64,000 nucleotides of DNA from Sisyra terminalis (Eukaryota > Arthropoda > Insecta > Neuroptera > Sisyridae), in contig OY292278.1 of NCBI GenBank assembly GCA_958496175.1, forward strand, positions 3,844,001 to 3,908,000, read 5' to 3'. Below the pieces are notes generated by a model. That model was given only the letters and a program-made list of their open reading frames with translations, was not told the DNA's origin and did no database searches. This document shows positions 1 through 12,048 of this stretch, piece by piece; the stretch's first letter is position 1; the number at the start of each line of letters is the position of its first letter. The position numbers and the translations under genes were made by a program.

Positions 1-67
1 ATTTAAAGTTAGAAAATAATCAGTAAAAATATTTTTAGTTGAACTGAAAGAAAGCACAGTAAATTCA

Positions 68-651
68 AGATGGTTTTTTCTCAGAATTAAACGCACTACA
101 AAAGTGCCCATTGCGACAAAGTCGTAACTCATACCGGTGAGGAAGTACGGGCCACTGAACACTGATTTTTCCATAAAATTCGCGTTTTTTTTGCATTTAT
201 CTCGTAAATAACAAGAGCTACGGAAAAATTATAAATGAAAAACTTGTAGAGAATTTGATTTCCTACAAAATAGTTCCTGTAGACCAAATCGCGAAGATCA
301 ATATTAAACGAGATATTAAGCCTTGAATTTTATGGAAAAATCAGGTTCAGTGGCCCGTATTACCTCAGCGGTGTGTGTTACGACTTTGTCGCAATGGGCA
401 CTTTTGTAGAGCGTTTAATTCTGAGAAAAAACCATCTTCGGTAAAAGCGATCCCATGAAATGCCGCTAAGATATAGAAATTTAAAAATAAAAAATCACAG
501 TTTCCTTGTATTTTCAATGGGAAATCTTTACACGTCGTGGTCGAGGACTTCAAATTAATATTAACGGCTCAAACTTTCAGGGATTTTTTTTTTGGTATTT
601 CCAACAAAATTTCACGATGGGACCAAAAAAAGTAAAAAAAAAATCACCCTA
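68..651. mobile_element. hAT-like palindromic MITE, family A, left end truncated
   Basis: The right end is AAAATCACCCTA, the inverse of the TAGGGTGATTTT terminus of the complete copies at 1089 and 55798. The left half starts abruptly inside the arm at the TTTTTTCTCAGAATTAAACG motif, so the first few hundred bases are missing. It interrupts the Helentron-like element spanning the left edge of the window. No coding capacity is visible. Confidence 0.75.
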
Positions 652-1088
652 ATATGTATCTAAAAAAGGTTAAGTTCATAAGTAAGCATTACGTTTTTTT
701 GGCTTTCACATATTGTAAACCTGAAAATCCGATATACGTTATCACAAATAAATACATTAATGAGCGAATATCGAATAGCGAGAAATTCGTCGAACTGAAA
801 GAAAATAATTTAATTATATAGTTGAAATTCAGATATTTTAATAGTAAGTGCAAAGATACACAATGGTTATACATGATTATGGAGGAACTGGGTTTCGTGC
901 ATTTGACCAAATTTTAATTTTGCCGTAGTTTTGTACATTTCAGTAGTGTAAAAGTTGAGACAATGAAATGGGATTTCTACTTATATTTTAAATATCTAGA
1001 CGAGTGTTTTGATAACTTATGACTGTTTTAAGTCATAATTATGACTGACTTTATTGAACTTAACGATAGTTTTTATTTATGTATAGAT

Positions 1089-1869
1089 TAGGGTGATTTT
1101 TTTTTTTTGGTCCCATCGTGAAATTTTGTAGGAAATACCAAAAAAAAATTCCCTGAAAGTTTGAGGCCTTAATATTAATTTTAAGTCCTACACCAAGACG
1201 TGTAAAGATTTCCCATTGAAAATCCCATCGGAAACTCTTAAATTGCTATATCTCAGCGGTATTTCGTGGGATCGCTTTTACCGAAGATGTTTTTTTCTCA
1301 GAATTAAACGCTCTACAAAAGTGCCCATTGCGACAAAGTCGTAACTCACACCGGTGAGGTAATACGGGCCACTGAACCTGATTTTTCCATAAAATTCAAG
1401 GCTTAATATCTCGTTTAATATTGATGTTCGCGATTTGGTCTACAGGAACTTTTTTATAGGAAATCAAATTCTCTACAAGTTTTTTATTTATAATTTTTCC
1501 GTAGCTCTTGTTATTTACGAGATAAATGCAAAAAAACGCGAATTATATGGAAAAATCAGTGTTCAGTGGCCCGTACTACCTCACCGGTGTGAGTTACGAC
1601 TTTGTCGCAATGGGCATTTTTGTAGAGCGTTTAATTCTGAGAAAAAACCATCTTCGGTAAAAGCGATCCCATGAAATGCCGCTGAGATATAGAAATTTAA
1701 AAAAAAAAAATCAGAGTTTCCGTGTATTTTCAATGGGAAATCTTTACACGTCTTGGTCGAGGACTTAAAATTAATATTAAGGGCTCAAACTTTCAGGGAA
1801 TTTTTTTTTTTGATATTTCCAACAAAATTTCACGATGGGACCAAAAAAAGTCAAAAAAAAATCACCCTA
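1089..1869. mobile_element. hAT-like palindromic MITE, family A, complete with 8-bp TSD
   Basis: The ends are TAGGGTGATTTTTT and AAAAAATCACCCTA, and the whole 781-bp element is a near-perfect long palindrome. It is flanked by the identical 8-mer GTATAGAT at 1081-1088 and 1870-1877. The paralogous Helentron copy at 47.5-49.7 kb lacks the insertion at the corresponding place (about 49345), giving an empty-site comparison. Eight-base duplications and a TAGGG start are typical of the hAT superfamily. The short open frame at 1435-1674 is arm sequence, not a gene. Confidence 0.85.
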
Positions 1870-2198
1870 GTATAGATGGTGATTAATTTACGGATTAATT
1901 GGTTCACTGTAGGTATACCTACCGTAGGTATACGGATTAGACCATACTCTTTTTAGATATTTATAAATATTTTTTGAAAATTAATTGATCATTATAGACA
2001 AATATTTTATTGTAAGTAACATTTTATTAAATGTGTCTTTTTAAAGTCGACAAAATAGTGTTTTCAGGTATGATTATGTTTTTCGTAAAAGAAATAAGAA
2101 AAATAATAATTTTCATATGCCACTACAAATAGCAAATTTAAAAAGAAAATATAATCTACACCAACGTTACGCAGACGAAATCGCGGGGTTCAGCTAGT

Positions 2199-3507
2199 TC
2201 TAAATAATTCCAATTAAAGTCTTAAAGTTTTTCCAATTTTTCTTTGAAATCATTCAAGAAAAAAACACTCATTGTATTTAGATAGATGTTATTTTTTAGT
2301 TTTCTTAAATATTTCTTTTTTATTGCAAACAATTTACAGTCACATTATCGGTTAATACGAACATAAATCACAATGATTTATGTTTTGGAAGTAATCATAT
2401 TTAACGCACCGCGAACTGATGTCTGGTTTCCGCGTTCGAAAAAGGAAGGAAACCAAACTTTGCCTATTTACAAATAATTTTCAATCTTTAACAACAAACC
2501 AACAGAACTTGGTCGGTCCAGAACTTGGACGTATTGTTTTCACGTTGGTGTTTTTTGTCATTAGAGTCATTAATCAAATTGATTAAGTCGCCAAAGAATA
2601 ACATTGGCCGACAGAAAAATCAATGAAATTTCCATAAAACAGTAAGTGAAGAACAATTAGCGATGAAATGTGTGTATTTCCGATAGACGCGTTTCAAGGT
2701 GAAGTTCTCGATCTATTTATAATAAGCGAATGAGTAATTATAATTCACTCGAATCGATTGATTTCGCTTTTGAAATTCCGCAACGTCCAAAAAAACCGCA
2801 TTTAAACAGACCGACCGAAACATATAACTAAGACCACTAATTTCTTCTTCTTCTTGTATTTTCCATTTTCTTTTTAAACAATTTCTCGCTGAACTAGGGC
2901 GGGAGGAACTTAAACATGTGTAGGTATATGAGAAGAACGAGGATGGTTAATTGAGAGACTAATAAAAAAATAATATTATGTAAACAGTCATTAATTTTTT
3001 CACGGACAAATTTAATGTTTAGATCTCTTAAAAGCCTCAGCAAAAAATCATCGCCAACGGAAGAGCTTTCGTTTCGAGATAATTTAATTGAAAATAAGCA
3101 AAACGCACGAAGTAATTATTCAAATTTTTACTTAAAACAATGTGGAAAGCATTAAGAATAACAATTCATTTAATATTGTTTAAGTATTTTCAAGAAAATT
3201 CTAAGGGCAATGGGGAAAAAATTAATTTTATACATTCCTGGAATAGTGGACGACAGAATTCGTCTAAAAAATCATGACAATTTTATTTTCCATTTCCTAG
3301 TAACCATCGAATATTAGGAAAAAGAAAATTAATGAATTGAATATTTTATTTTCACAAATTACGAATAATTACCCTCTTATGTAATACTTAGTTACGAAAA
3401 GCTGACTTTCTAATTATTATGAACTATCAGTGGCCTTAAAAATGGATTGTTATCGAAGAAAAACTTAAGTACAATGACTTAAGTGGACTTAAGGTTCCAT
3501 TAGACGC
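2199..3507. other. Single-copy-looking AT-rich DNA, no gene seen
   Basis: I see no splice-consistent coding frame, RNA gene or repeat end here. The stretch from about 2400 to 2830 is somewhat less AT-rich than its surroundings and could hold conserved noncoding sequence, but nothing in it is recognisable. If the CCAP receptor assignment at 16.2 kb is right, this lies in an intron of that gene or downstream of it. Confidence 0.5.
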
Positions 3508-5308
3508 AATAATCTAGGATTCCACTGCAGAAAAGTGTAGTGATCGAGTTATGCTAAAAACCTAATTTTACGCATATTTATTATCATGAGAATAAATATC
3601 TACTAGATTACCTATCAAAATTTGGCCGCTAGTATTTTTTAATTAAATTATTTTTAATTGATTTGTTTTTAAAATAAAATATCGTCCACTTCACGGCAAT
3701 ATATCTAAAGACTTTGAAAAATCAGGGTTGCCGTTGCGCACTTGATCGCACCACTTCGTAGCCAGGTGTAAACAAGTATGGTTTTGGGCCCTTTTTACGT
3801 TCATAACGTACATCTATGATTTATATATCAAATTAAAGCTAATTTTTTTCTCATTATTATGATATACGATTGCCTAAATAAATCTGGCCGCAAATAAGGG
3901 TTGCTGGCTGCCAAAGATGGTAAATATTAAAAATAGAGTGAAAGAGAGCTAGCGCGTAACATCACCAGTCAGACGAGGACAGCGATTGGCAGCTATACGA
4001 CGTTTTAAAGCCATTGCACATGCGTCGGATGCTAGTGTTCTCAACCACTCAAGTACTTCCGGAGTATTTTTTTAAACAAAGTTTTATCAATATTGATTCT
4101 GCCACTTTTCCAAATGTTTGTGGCAAAGTTGACCCAATTTGATATAAATAATAGAAACCATCAATGATTTCTATGTCGACTTGTCCGGGATTAGCTAGTG
4201 CAATCTTGGCTGTCAATTGTTTACTTAGAGAGTTGACTTGTCCGTCTTCATCATGTCGCCTGTGCAGTGGAATAGTGCAGAAGGTAGAGATGCTAGAGGG
4301 AATGGCAGACAGTACCCAATTTCCATTTTTGGATTAATATCCATTGCCAACAGACGTCCAAAAATATCTCATTCCATTTTTATTATTGATTTTTTATCTC
4401 CGGCGGTACTCTTAAAACTTTTTTCAATACAATCTGTAGCGAAGTTATTTACTTTATTACGAGTTATTGATCTCACAAATCTTGTTGAATCTTCAAAGTA
4501 TTCCGAAAAAAAATTTCAACTTTTGTTCTTGACCTAAAGACTTGACGTTGAGTAAATAATCGGTTACATTTGAGGATGCCGCTTTACCATTTGACAAATT
4601 GAAGAAACTATCTTGCACCAGCTAATCCCGGATAAGTCGACATAGAAATCATTGATGGTTTCTATTATTTATATCAAATTGGGTCTACTTTGCCACAAAC
4701 ATTTGGAAAAGTGGCAGAATCGATATTGATTAAACTTTGTTCAAAAAATACTCCGGAAGTACTTGAGTGGTTGAGAACACTAGCATCCGACGCATGTGCA
4801 ATGGCTTTAAAACGTCGTATAGCTGCCAATCGCTGTCCTCGTCTGACTGGTGATGTTACGCGCTAGCTCTCTTTCACTCTATTTTTAATATTTACCATCT
4901 TTAGCAGCCAGCAACCCTTATTTGCGGCCAGATTTATTTAGGCAATCGTATATCATAATAATGAGAAAAAAATAGCTTTAATTTGATATATAAATCATAG
5001 ATGTACGTTATGAACGTAAAGAGGGCCCAAAACCATACTTGTTTACACCTAGCAGCGAAGAGGTGCGATAAAGTGCGCAATGGCAACCCTGACTTTTCAA
5101 AGTCTTTAGATATATTGCCGTGAAGTGGACGATATTTTATTTTAAAAACAAATCAATAAAAAATAATTTAATTAAAATTACTAGCGGCCACATTTTGATA
5201 GGCAACCTAGTGGATCTTTATTCTCCTGATGATAAATATGCGTAAAAGTTAGGTTTTTAGCATACACTCGATCACTACACTTTTCTGCAGTGGGATTCTA
5301 GACTATAG
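3508..5308. mobile_element. 1.8-kb palindromic element with about 700-bp arms carrying a mirrored coding fragment
   Basis: The left arm (3508 to about 4205) and the right arm (about 4614 to 5308) are inverted copies with scattered mismatches; a spacer of about 400 bp separates them. The outer ends are TCTAGGATTCCACTGCAG on the left and the inverse of TCTAGAATCCCACTGCAG on the right. I could not find a convincing target duplication, so the superfamily is unassigned. Both arms contain one protein-like reading frame, pointing towards the outer end of its own arm. The ATG-initiated frame at 4238-4537 lies in the spacer and resembles nothing I recognise. Confidence 0.8.
4636..4866 (+). pseudogene. 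Protein-like frame in the right arm of the palindrome (mirrored in the left arm)
   Basis: From 4636 to the TAG at 4864-4866 there is an open frame of 76 codons without an ATG start. It begins VDIEIIDGFYYLYQIG and later contains TFGKVAESILIKLC and LEWLRTLASDACAMALKRR. The mirrored frame in the left arm (minus strand, about 3955-4190) reads through where the right arm has a TAA just upstream, but has one extra A in a run of A, which breaks the frame midway. So each arm is disabled differently. I do not recognise the family; a fragment of an element-encoded or captured host protein are both possible. Confidence 0.45.
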
Positions 5309-7140
5309 CCAGGTAAATATATTTGATAATTTTGGTGATTAGTTGAAATTTCTAGAAAGTAAGAAACCAACAAGTCAAATTGGTCCATTAAAAGCAACGG
5401 AAATTGTTGAATGAAACCACGAAATTGAAATGAAAGAGAAAAAAAAACCATATAGGTAATTGCTACTCTCTATAAACATTACAAATTGATTTTTTAAATA
5501 TGATTTGATCGCAAATAATTGACGTCTAATTGAAACTGAAGCCTAGCCAATAAAATAAAGATCATGCTTTAATAACAGGTTTGCCGTTTTGTGGTCCGAC
5601 ACAAAAACTTGTGTGCACTTGTATTTGCAATTATGCAAATTTTCCGTTCGTCGCCCATATTTACACCGCATAATTACACGCCTTTGCCACCACCAGCTAT
5701 CGCCCAATAAATTTAATGAAGCCAGAAAGATTTGGTTCATAGAAACTTTTGTCAGCACAACGTCTGATTATCGAAATATTTACGACACTAAATTAGAGCT
5801 TACATTATTATTATTAAAACCAATCGAAAAGTATTAGCCATTTTTTGCTCGAAAAATCTCGTTAGATTTACGTATCAAATCGCACCTCCAACTACTCAGT
5901 GTTTTTTTTTCTTTAATATTATAAATCATTATTATCGTAGCGGTTTCAATTACACGAATTTCACGCGTGGAATTTTCACGCCCATTTGGGCAGCCGAAAT
6001 TGGCCAGAAAAAAAATTGATTGGTGTTGAGCAATTTGGATGTGGATGACCAAAGTTGAGGGAAAAATCGTTTCCGTTTTAATGTTGGCTAACAAAAAAAA
6101 AAAAAAAAGGTTCAAGTGTGTTTGGGAGATAAAAATAAGTGTATTGCATCATTGGAATTCGTATCCTACTATAAGGCCATTAAAGCAAATTGAGATGTTT
6201 AGATAATATTTATATGTAACATCGTATTGGCCATTCCCAAAGAGTATATGGGCTGTATAATTTTCTTTTTATTGGCATCATAATCTCTTTTAAATTTTCC
6301 CAAATATTTTACTCTCAAAGTTTACATTAAGTGTAAATGAGGGCCCCCTATATGAGAGGGACCGCGCCTTGATTTTAAAAGCGAGATTTGGGCGATGAAA
6401 ATTAAATCGGGGGAATAACTTATAATGAAAGTTATATAACAAAGAAAATTCATAATTAACAAATTTTTAAATAATTTTTAGTATTACAATGAGTTGAAGC
6501 TTTCAATTACCATCAATTACATTGCATCGTAAATCCAATGCGGTAATTTTCCTATGTTTTCGAGGATATTCCTCAAAAAAAGGTTAGGTTTCTAGATTGT
6601 AAAATTAGGTTAATATTTCAAACGCCATGTGGATATTTGGTATTTACAAATTCAGTAAAACTAAGAAAAAAATTCATTTTTAATTGTAAAAATACTTTGG
6701 AAAAGCCAATAATGTATTTATATTTCGCCTCGAGATAAATAATTGTAGTATTGTGATTTGAAAAATGAAGAAAGGTAATACTTAAATTTCTAGTGTTAAA
6801 GTTACGTATATCGATAATATATTTTACAGGAAAATTTTCATTTTTCCCTGTTTATGGAATAAAAACCAATTCAAATTGGAGTGAAAGCTTTCTGCATTTT
6901 TCAAAGTTGGGACCTGATAACTTCATAACGATAAATATAACATTCCGTAACAATTTTGTATATTATGACCTCCTGAAGATGGAATCCGGTTAGAATGTGA
7001 AACATCGGTGAAGATGATACAACGGCGCCCTACTATAAGATAAAAAGCTTTTAATCCGAAAGCTTTAATTTCCATAGGATCTAATTCACTGCAAAGTTGA
7101 TCTTTGAAAATTCTAGTTCGTTGTAAATTATTATATAAAA
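5309..7140. other. AT-rich DNA without a recognised gene
   Basis: Mostly unique-looking sequence. Both strands carry short chance frames around 5543-6115 with no splice context or domain. A CTGAAGATGGAATCCGG...GTGAAACATCGG motif at about 6972-7010 matches the CTGAAGA...GAAA signature found in repeats elsewhere in this window, so a decayed repeat may sit around 6.8-7.05 kb. There is a poly-A run near 6093-6108. Confidence 0.5.
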
Positions 7141-7362
7141 CAAATAACCTTTATTTGCGCCATTTATTTTGAAAATGAGTTAAATCCATTTCAAGAACAA
7201 TCCCTATAGTATCCTCTTTAAAGAGGAGGGAATAATTGGAGTTTTTGTTAACAATTACAATCAGTAGTTTGTGAAAACTTAGCAGTTAAATAATCAACAA
7301 ACTTTATTCTAGTTACAAGAAGAATGGACTTACGCCACTTTCAAAATAAACGAGTCATATGT
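7141..7362. mobile_element. Short TIR element (MITE), about 220 bp
   Basis: The left end carries ATTTATTTTGAAAATGAGTT and the right end the inverse AACTCGTTTATTTTGAAAGT type sequence (CACTTTCAAAATAAACGAGT). The same ends recur at 34664-35560, 47310-47372 (one end only) and 57948-58205. The interior shares the AACAATCCCTATAGT and GGAGGGAATAATTGG segments with those copies. The target duplication is not clear, so exact borders are approximate. No coding. Confidence 0.6.
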
Positions 7363-7726
7363 TCAATATTAATATTTTATGCAGTTATATTTTTGCGATT
7401 TTTTTTTAGATATTTTCTTCTTTTTTAACGAATAAATTTTGGTCTAAATTTGATTTTAAGAACTTGACTAGTCAAAGTTCTAAGCTGATGGTGCAATTCG
7501 AATAGATAGTGAAAAAACGGCAATCGAAATAAAACGATGCATCTCTCTTTTTACATTAATCAAGCTTTCAATTTTAAAGACACATTGTTATCAAAAACTT
7601 GTAAAAGCCTCAACTTTAAGCTCAAGGAAGATGGACCCTAAGTATGTATACTAAGAAATGAAATCACTTATTAATAATTGGTCTACTTTTTAGATATATG
7701 GAGTTCCTGAAGGACATAATGCTTAT

Positions 7727-8963
7727 TAGGATGGGTCAAAAAAGTCGATAATTTTTTTTTACAAATGACCCGAAAAAATTGGTTGCTAGACACCTTAAAA
7801 AAATCTCACCAAGTATGAGCTCTTAATTTTAATAGGAAGATCCTCCACATCGCAGTTTTGTATTTTTTTCTCAGTCCAATAGAAAAAAATTCATACCTCA
7901 TCATTTATTCATTTATCCATTGTACAGAAAAATGTTCTGAAAGAATTTTTTAGGAAATTTAATGCTCTACAAAAAAGGTATCTTATATTTTTTCCGTAAG
8001 CCTCACCATTTGAAAGATATTAAGGATTTCATTTTGATTATTTTCAGACAAATTTCATTTTTGTTTATGAATTTTATAACTCGACAATAAATGACTCTTA
8101 TACAATGTGCAATGCAAATTTTTTTCGGAAATTAATTGCTCTATAAAAATGGTTTTGTATATTTTGGCGATTAAATTGACCGTTCAAAAGATATTCATCA
8201 TCAAACTTTCATGTGTACGGATTTTAAAAATTTTTGATGAGATATTCGAAAAATTTCAATTTAATTTATAATTTTCCAATAAATTTCATTTATATGATAA
8301 ATAATGTACAATTTATTTTTTTTAAATGGAGACAAATATACTTAAGCATAAAAAAAAAACTTGAAAAATATTTTGAAGTTTCTCAGTTGATAAAAACTAA
8401 AATTCGTGTAAATTTTCTCAAAAATTATAAATTAAATTGAAATTATTCGAATATCTCATCAAAAATTTTTAAAATCCGTACACATGAAAGTTTGATGATG
8501 AATATCTTTTGAAAGAATAATTTAATCGCCAAAATATACAAAACCATTTTTCTAGAGCAATTAATTTCCGAAAAAAAATTGCATTGCACATTGTATAAGA
8601 GTCATTTATTGTCGAGTTATAAAATTCATAAACAAAAATGAAATTTGTCTTAAAATAATCAAAATTAAATCGATAATATCTTTCAAATGGTGAGACTTAC
8701 GGAAAAAATATAGAATACCTTTTTTGTAGAACATTAAATTTACTAAAAAATTTTTTCAAAAAATTTTTCTGTATAATCGATAAATGATGAGGTATGAATT
8801 TTTTTCTATTGGACTGGGAAAAAAATACAAAACTGCGATGCGGAGGATCTTTTTAATTTTAAAATTAAGAGCTCATACTTGGTGAGAATTTTTTTAAGGT
8901 GTCTAGCAACCCATTTTTTCGGGTCACTTGTAAAAAAAAAATCGATTTTTTTGACCCACCCTA
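7727..8963. mobile_element. hAT-like palindromic MITE, family B (TAGGATGGGTC ends)
   Basis: The element starts TAGGATGGGTCAAAAAAG and ends with the inverse TTTTTTGACCCACCCTA. The two arms are near-perfect inverses around a centre close to 8345. Flanks are ATGCTTAT (7719-7726) and ATGGTTAT (8964-8971), an 8-bp duplication with one difference. It contains the GCTCTACAAAAAAGGT motif at about 7970 and its inverse near 8730. The short open frame at 8234-8440 is the palindrome centre, not a gene. Confidence 0.8.
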
Positions 8964-10894
8964 ATGGTTATAGTATCAGCAAAACTATTGCATTTGAGGA
9001 TTAGATGAAGAAGATTATTTTAAAGAAAATATTAACTTTTTTACATTTTCAACAAACATTATGTTATGGATCCACTTTCATTCAATTGTTAACCGAGAAT
9101 AAAAAGTTTTTGCATGGTTCAATTTACACATGGGTCCATGTAAATTGTATAAATAAATCAAATAATTACGTTTTTTTAAAATTATTAGGGGTAATAAGTA
9201 AAGTTTTCTTAAGTTAAACATACTAAGTAATAAGTTCAACTAATTTTTGTTCTTTCAGAAAAAATCGGAAACCGGCATGTCGCTATCATTTAAAATATAA
9301 AGAACTTGAATTGACTGTTCTTTTGTCCATATTACAACGATAAAGCATGGAAATTGCTGACTAACGTTCACGAAAATCTCTCGCATCGATTTCATTGCCA
9401 ATAAAATATTGTATCAAAAATTATCGCTCACATTTCAATCGACAATGACACAAAAGATGAGAGAATAAAGAAGAGAAAAAAAAAAACGTCAAGACACATT
9501 GAATTTTATCGTCCCAGTCTCGGACAGAATTTTAATAAAATCTCGCCAAATAGTTTTTCCACGCGACGATTAAATGAAAGTGAAATTAAAATGAGACTTG
9601 ATGTTGTCTATTGACGTTCAAATCGAATCAATACGCAAAATAATATCGTAAAAATCAACTTCGCTCATATATATATTGTCAGTCGGAAATTCCCCTTTTT
9701 TTCTCCTTTTTTTTTGGGGAAGTAAATTACGTCTGCACCTCATTATTTTGACGTAGATACCAAGGGGGATGGAAATAAATTACATTATGCAAATTAAATG
9801 TAATCAATTTCTTATTACTTAACTCTCGAATTAAACAACTCCCTTCGTATCACACAGAAAAAATAGGACGAGAGATTAATCAAATCTTTTGATTTTTATT
9901 TCGCTATTTGAAAAGTTTATTTTTTTTTCTTCTTGCAGATAACAATTTTTTGCTCATCTCATTTTATCGTACTGGGAGGATGAATGACGCAAGTATACAA
10001 TCAAATGTCAACCAATAAAATTTCAATTAATCTATTCGAACAAAATTATGGATTTTTTTTTTTTACTGCAAAAAAGTGAAACGAGGAAACAAATTCAGAG
10101 AGTGATTTGGAACTGAAATTGTCAGTTTAATGTGAAAAATCATTGTGATAGTAGCGATTTATTTGCAAATTGGTTAAATTTAATATTTTTTTAATTGCTT
10201 TTTAGGAAATTATTATGATTCTCAAGTTTGAATGATCTTTATGGTGGAATTCCAATTTTCGTTATGCAACCATACTGAGTTTATTTTTAATCTAAAGAAT
10301 TGAATGTCAAAGAAGAATAGTTTATCATTGAGTTTACAAACAATGATTGCTGGGGATGTGGAAATTTTCACTTTAAATGCAGAGTAATTGGTTTATTAAA
10401 AGAAGCCTATTCATTTCAAATAATCCTTGATTTATTTATTTAATTTACATGGGAAGCAAAACATTTTTTTTTCTGCTTTGGTAATAATTGTTTAGATACA
10501 AAATTAACTGTGACTGTATAATATGTTAACAAGAAGTTAATGATCTGACAAAATGGTTTCAACAGCCCGAGGGTCTAATAATTCATTTTAAATAGAAACC
10601 AACAACACTTGGCTGCTGAGAGTGTAGAGCTATGAATGTGTAAAGTCGATGCATATCGACCGCTAACTTGGTTATTTAACGCTTCAAGCCTACATCTAGG
10701 TAACATATTGATTTACGTGTGGAAATAACGAGACAAACTCGTTGTAGAAATTGATAAGTTGAAAAAAAAAAATTTTTTATGTATTTCTTGTCTACATTAA
10801 TATGTACTAAAGTCTGACTTTTGCGGAAAATATTCATGAATTTGAATTGGTTGGAACTTTGTTCTGGCATCTAAATTATTTTATTCAAAATTAA
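8964..10894. other. AT-rich DNA, no gene seen
   Basis: No repeat termini, RNA genes or splice-consistent coding frames were recognised. Several homopolymer A or T runs occur (for example near 9477, 9705, 10058 and 10765). Short frames at 9005-9217 and 10676-10870 show no domain and are probably chance. Confidence 0.5.
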
Positions 10895-11184
10895 TACTTT
10901 CAAGATTTTAAATTGCAAGAAAGAAAATATCAAGAAAGATCATCCTATAAATTTGATCATAAATCAATTTGGAAACCAGTAAGGGCTGCAAGGATAGAAC
11001 ATAAGCCTATTGAGCCTAATCCTCCTACTAGAAAAGATTTAATTTCGACAGAATGGGGAAGGAGCGATAAAGAAAAAGCTGATCTATTTGCAAATCGTGT
11101 TTATCAGAGGTGTTTACTCCAAATGATATCAAATATGGATATATCGGACTTCATAAATGCACCAGAATCAACCTATATGAACTT

Positions 11185-11251
11185 TGTATACAATATATAG
11201 GATATCAATTTATGTAGTATGTTCAAAGTCAGCGAAAAAATCTTATTTTGA
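11185..11251 (+). mobile_element. 67-bp 5'-truncated retroposed fragment with 12-bp target duplication
   Basis: The 67-bp insert starts TGTATACAATATATAGGATA and ends AAAAAATCTTATTTTGA. It is flanked by CTATATGAACTT on both sides (11173-11184 and 11252-11263). Removing it restores the LINE reading frame context (NLYEL then VIFTSKAIKK). The same 3' end (CAGCGAAAAAATCTTATTTTGA-like) closes the larger copies ending near 13387 and 14678 and the reverse copy at 60195. This shows the family moves by a mechanism leaving 12-13 bp duplications. Confidence 0.7.
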
Positions 11252-11603
11252 CTATATGAACTTGTTATTTTCACTTCCAAAGCCATCAAAAAAAATTAAA
11301 AAATCAACTTCAACTAGCACCTGAAATTGATCGAATAAGCGCCAAAATGTTAAAAGCTCTGACATACGGCAGCCTTAAAACCCCTCCACTTATTTTAATG
11401 CTATAATTAGACTCAAACATTGACCCAAATCACTAAAAAAGACGCCAAAGGATTAGTGATTCAAAACCAAGAAAAAGATCCAAAACTCATAACATCACCC
11501 TTTAAGAAAAGCTTCTCTTGTAAAGAATTTCACCGCCCTTAAGAGATATCCCAAACCATTAGTTTGGATTCAGCTTGGGCCATTCTACAATCCAGCAATG
11601 TCA

Positions 11604-12048
11604 ATAATTATACAATGTTCTTGCACTGTCTTCCAAATCTGAAGGAAGTTCGGTGACCAGCTCTGGCACTGGCAGTGCCAAAAAAAAATAAAAATCCTCA
11701 AGTCTATTTCGATATTCAAGTTGGAAAGAAAGACCTTGGCCGGATTGAGATCTGACGTGGTTCCTAAAACAGCAGAAAATTTTCGAGCTTTATGCACTCA
11801 TGAAAAAGGATATGGATTTCAAGGAAGTTGCTTTCATCGAATTATTCCAGGCTTTATGTGTCAAGGAGGTGATTTTACTAATCATGATGGAACTGGCGGA
11901 AAGTCGATTTATGGTCGAAAGTTTCCCGATGAAAATTTCAAGTTGAAACACAGCGGTTCCGGGAACACTATCGATGGCAAATTCGGGTGCAAACATAAAC
12001 GGATCACAATTCTTTCTCTGTACTTCAAAAACAGATTGGTTGGATGGA
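11604..12048 (+). pseudogene. Cyclophilin (PPIE/cyclophilin E type) retrocopy fragment inside the LINE
   Basis: The conserved peptidyl-prolyl isomerase core is readable in three frames: [18 protein letters not shown], then [20 protein letters not shown]...[20 protein letters not shown]...[10 protein letters not shown], then [20 protein letters not shown]...DWLDG. The active-site FHRIIP and QGGDF segments are present. A Ser/Gly/Lys-rich stretch before it ([14 protein letters not shown]) resembles the linker upstream of the cyclophilin domain in PPIE; the RRM domain is absent. A stop follows DWLDG, so the last third of the domain is missing and there is no poly-A tail. There are two frameshifts and no introns. 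The 15-mer AATCCAGCAATGTCA flanks it (11589-11603, 12049-12063). It cannot encode a working isomerase. Confidence 0.85.

Larger units (their letters stand above)
1..2198 (+). mobile_element. Helentron-like element, 5' end outside window, interrupted by two MITEs
   Basis: The right end reads GCAGACGAAATCGCGGGGTT then CAGCTAGT, the same 3' tail as the copies ending at 46995 and 49668 and, reversed, at 25700. The segments 1-67, 652-1088 and 1870-2198 are collinear with the 47505-49668 copy; the missing parts are exactly two inserted MITEs. No Rep/helicase coding is visible, so this is a non-autonomous or decayed copy. Assignment to Helentron/Helitron-like elements rests on the tail and on knowledge of similar insect repeats. 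Autonomous partners were not seen in this window. Confidence 0.7.

Noticed and set aside
1435..1674. 79-codon frame recurring in antisense at 365-553
   Set aside because: Both are arms of the same palindromic MITE; the conserved frame reflects repeat identity, not a gene.
3508..5308. P-element or hAT transposon with transposase
   Set aside because: No DDE or THAP-type motif in the frames and no 8-bp duplication at the ends; left unassigned.
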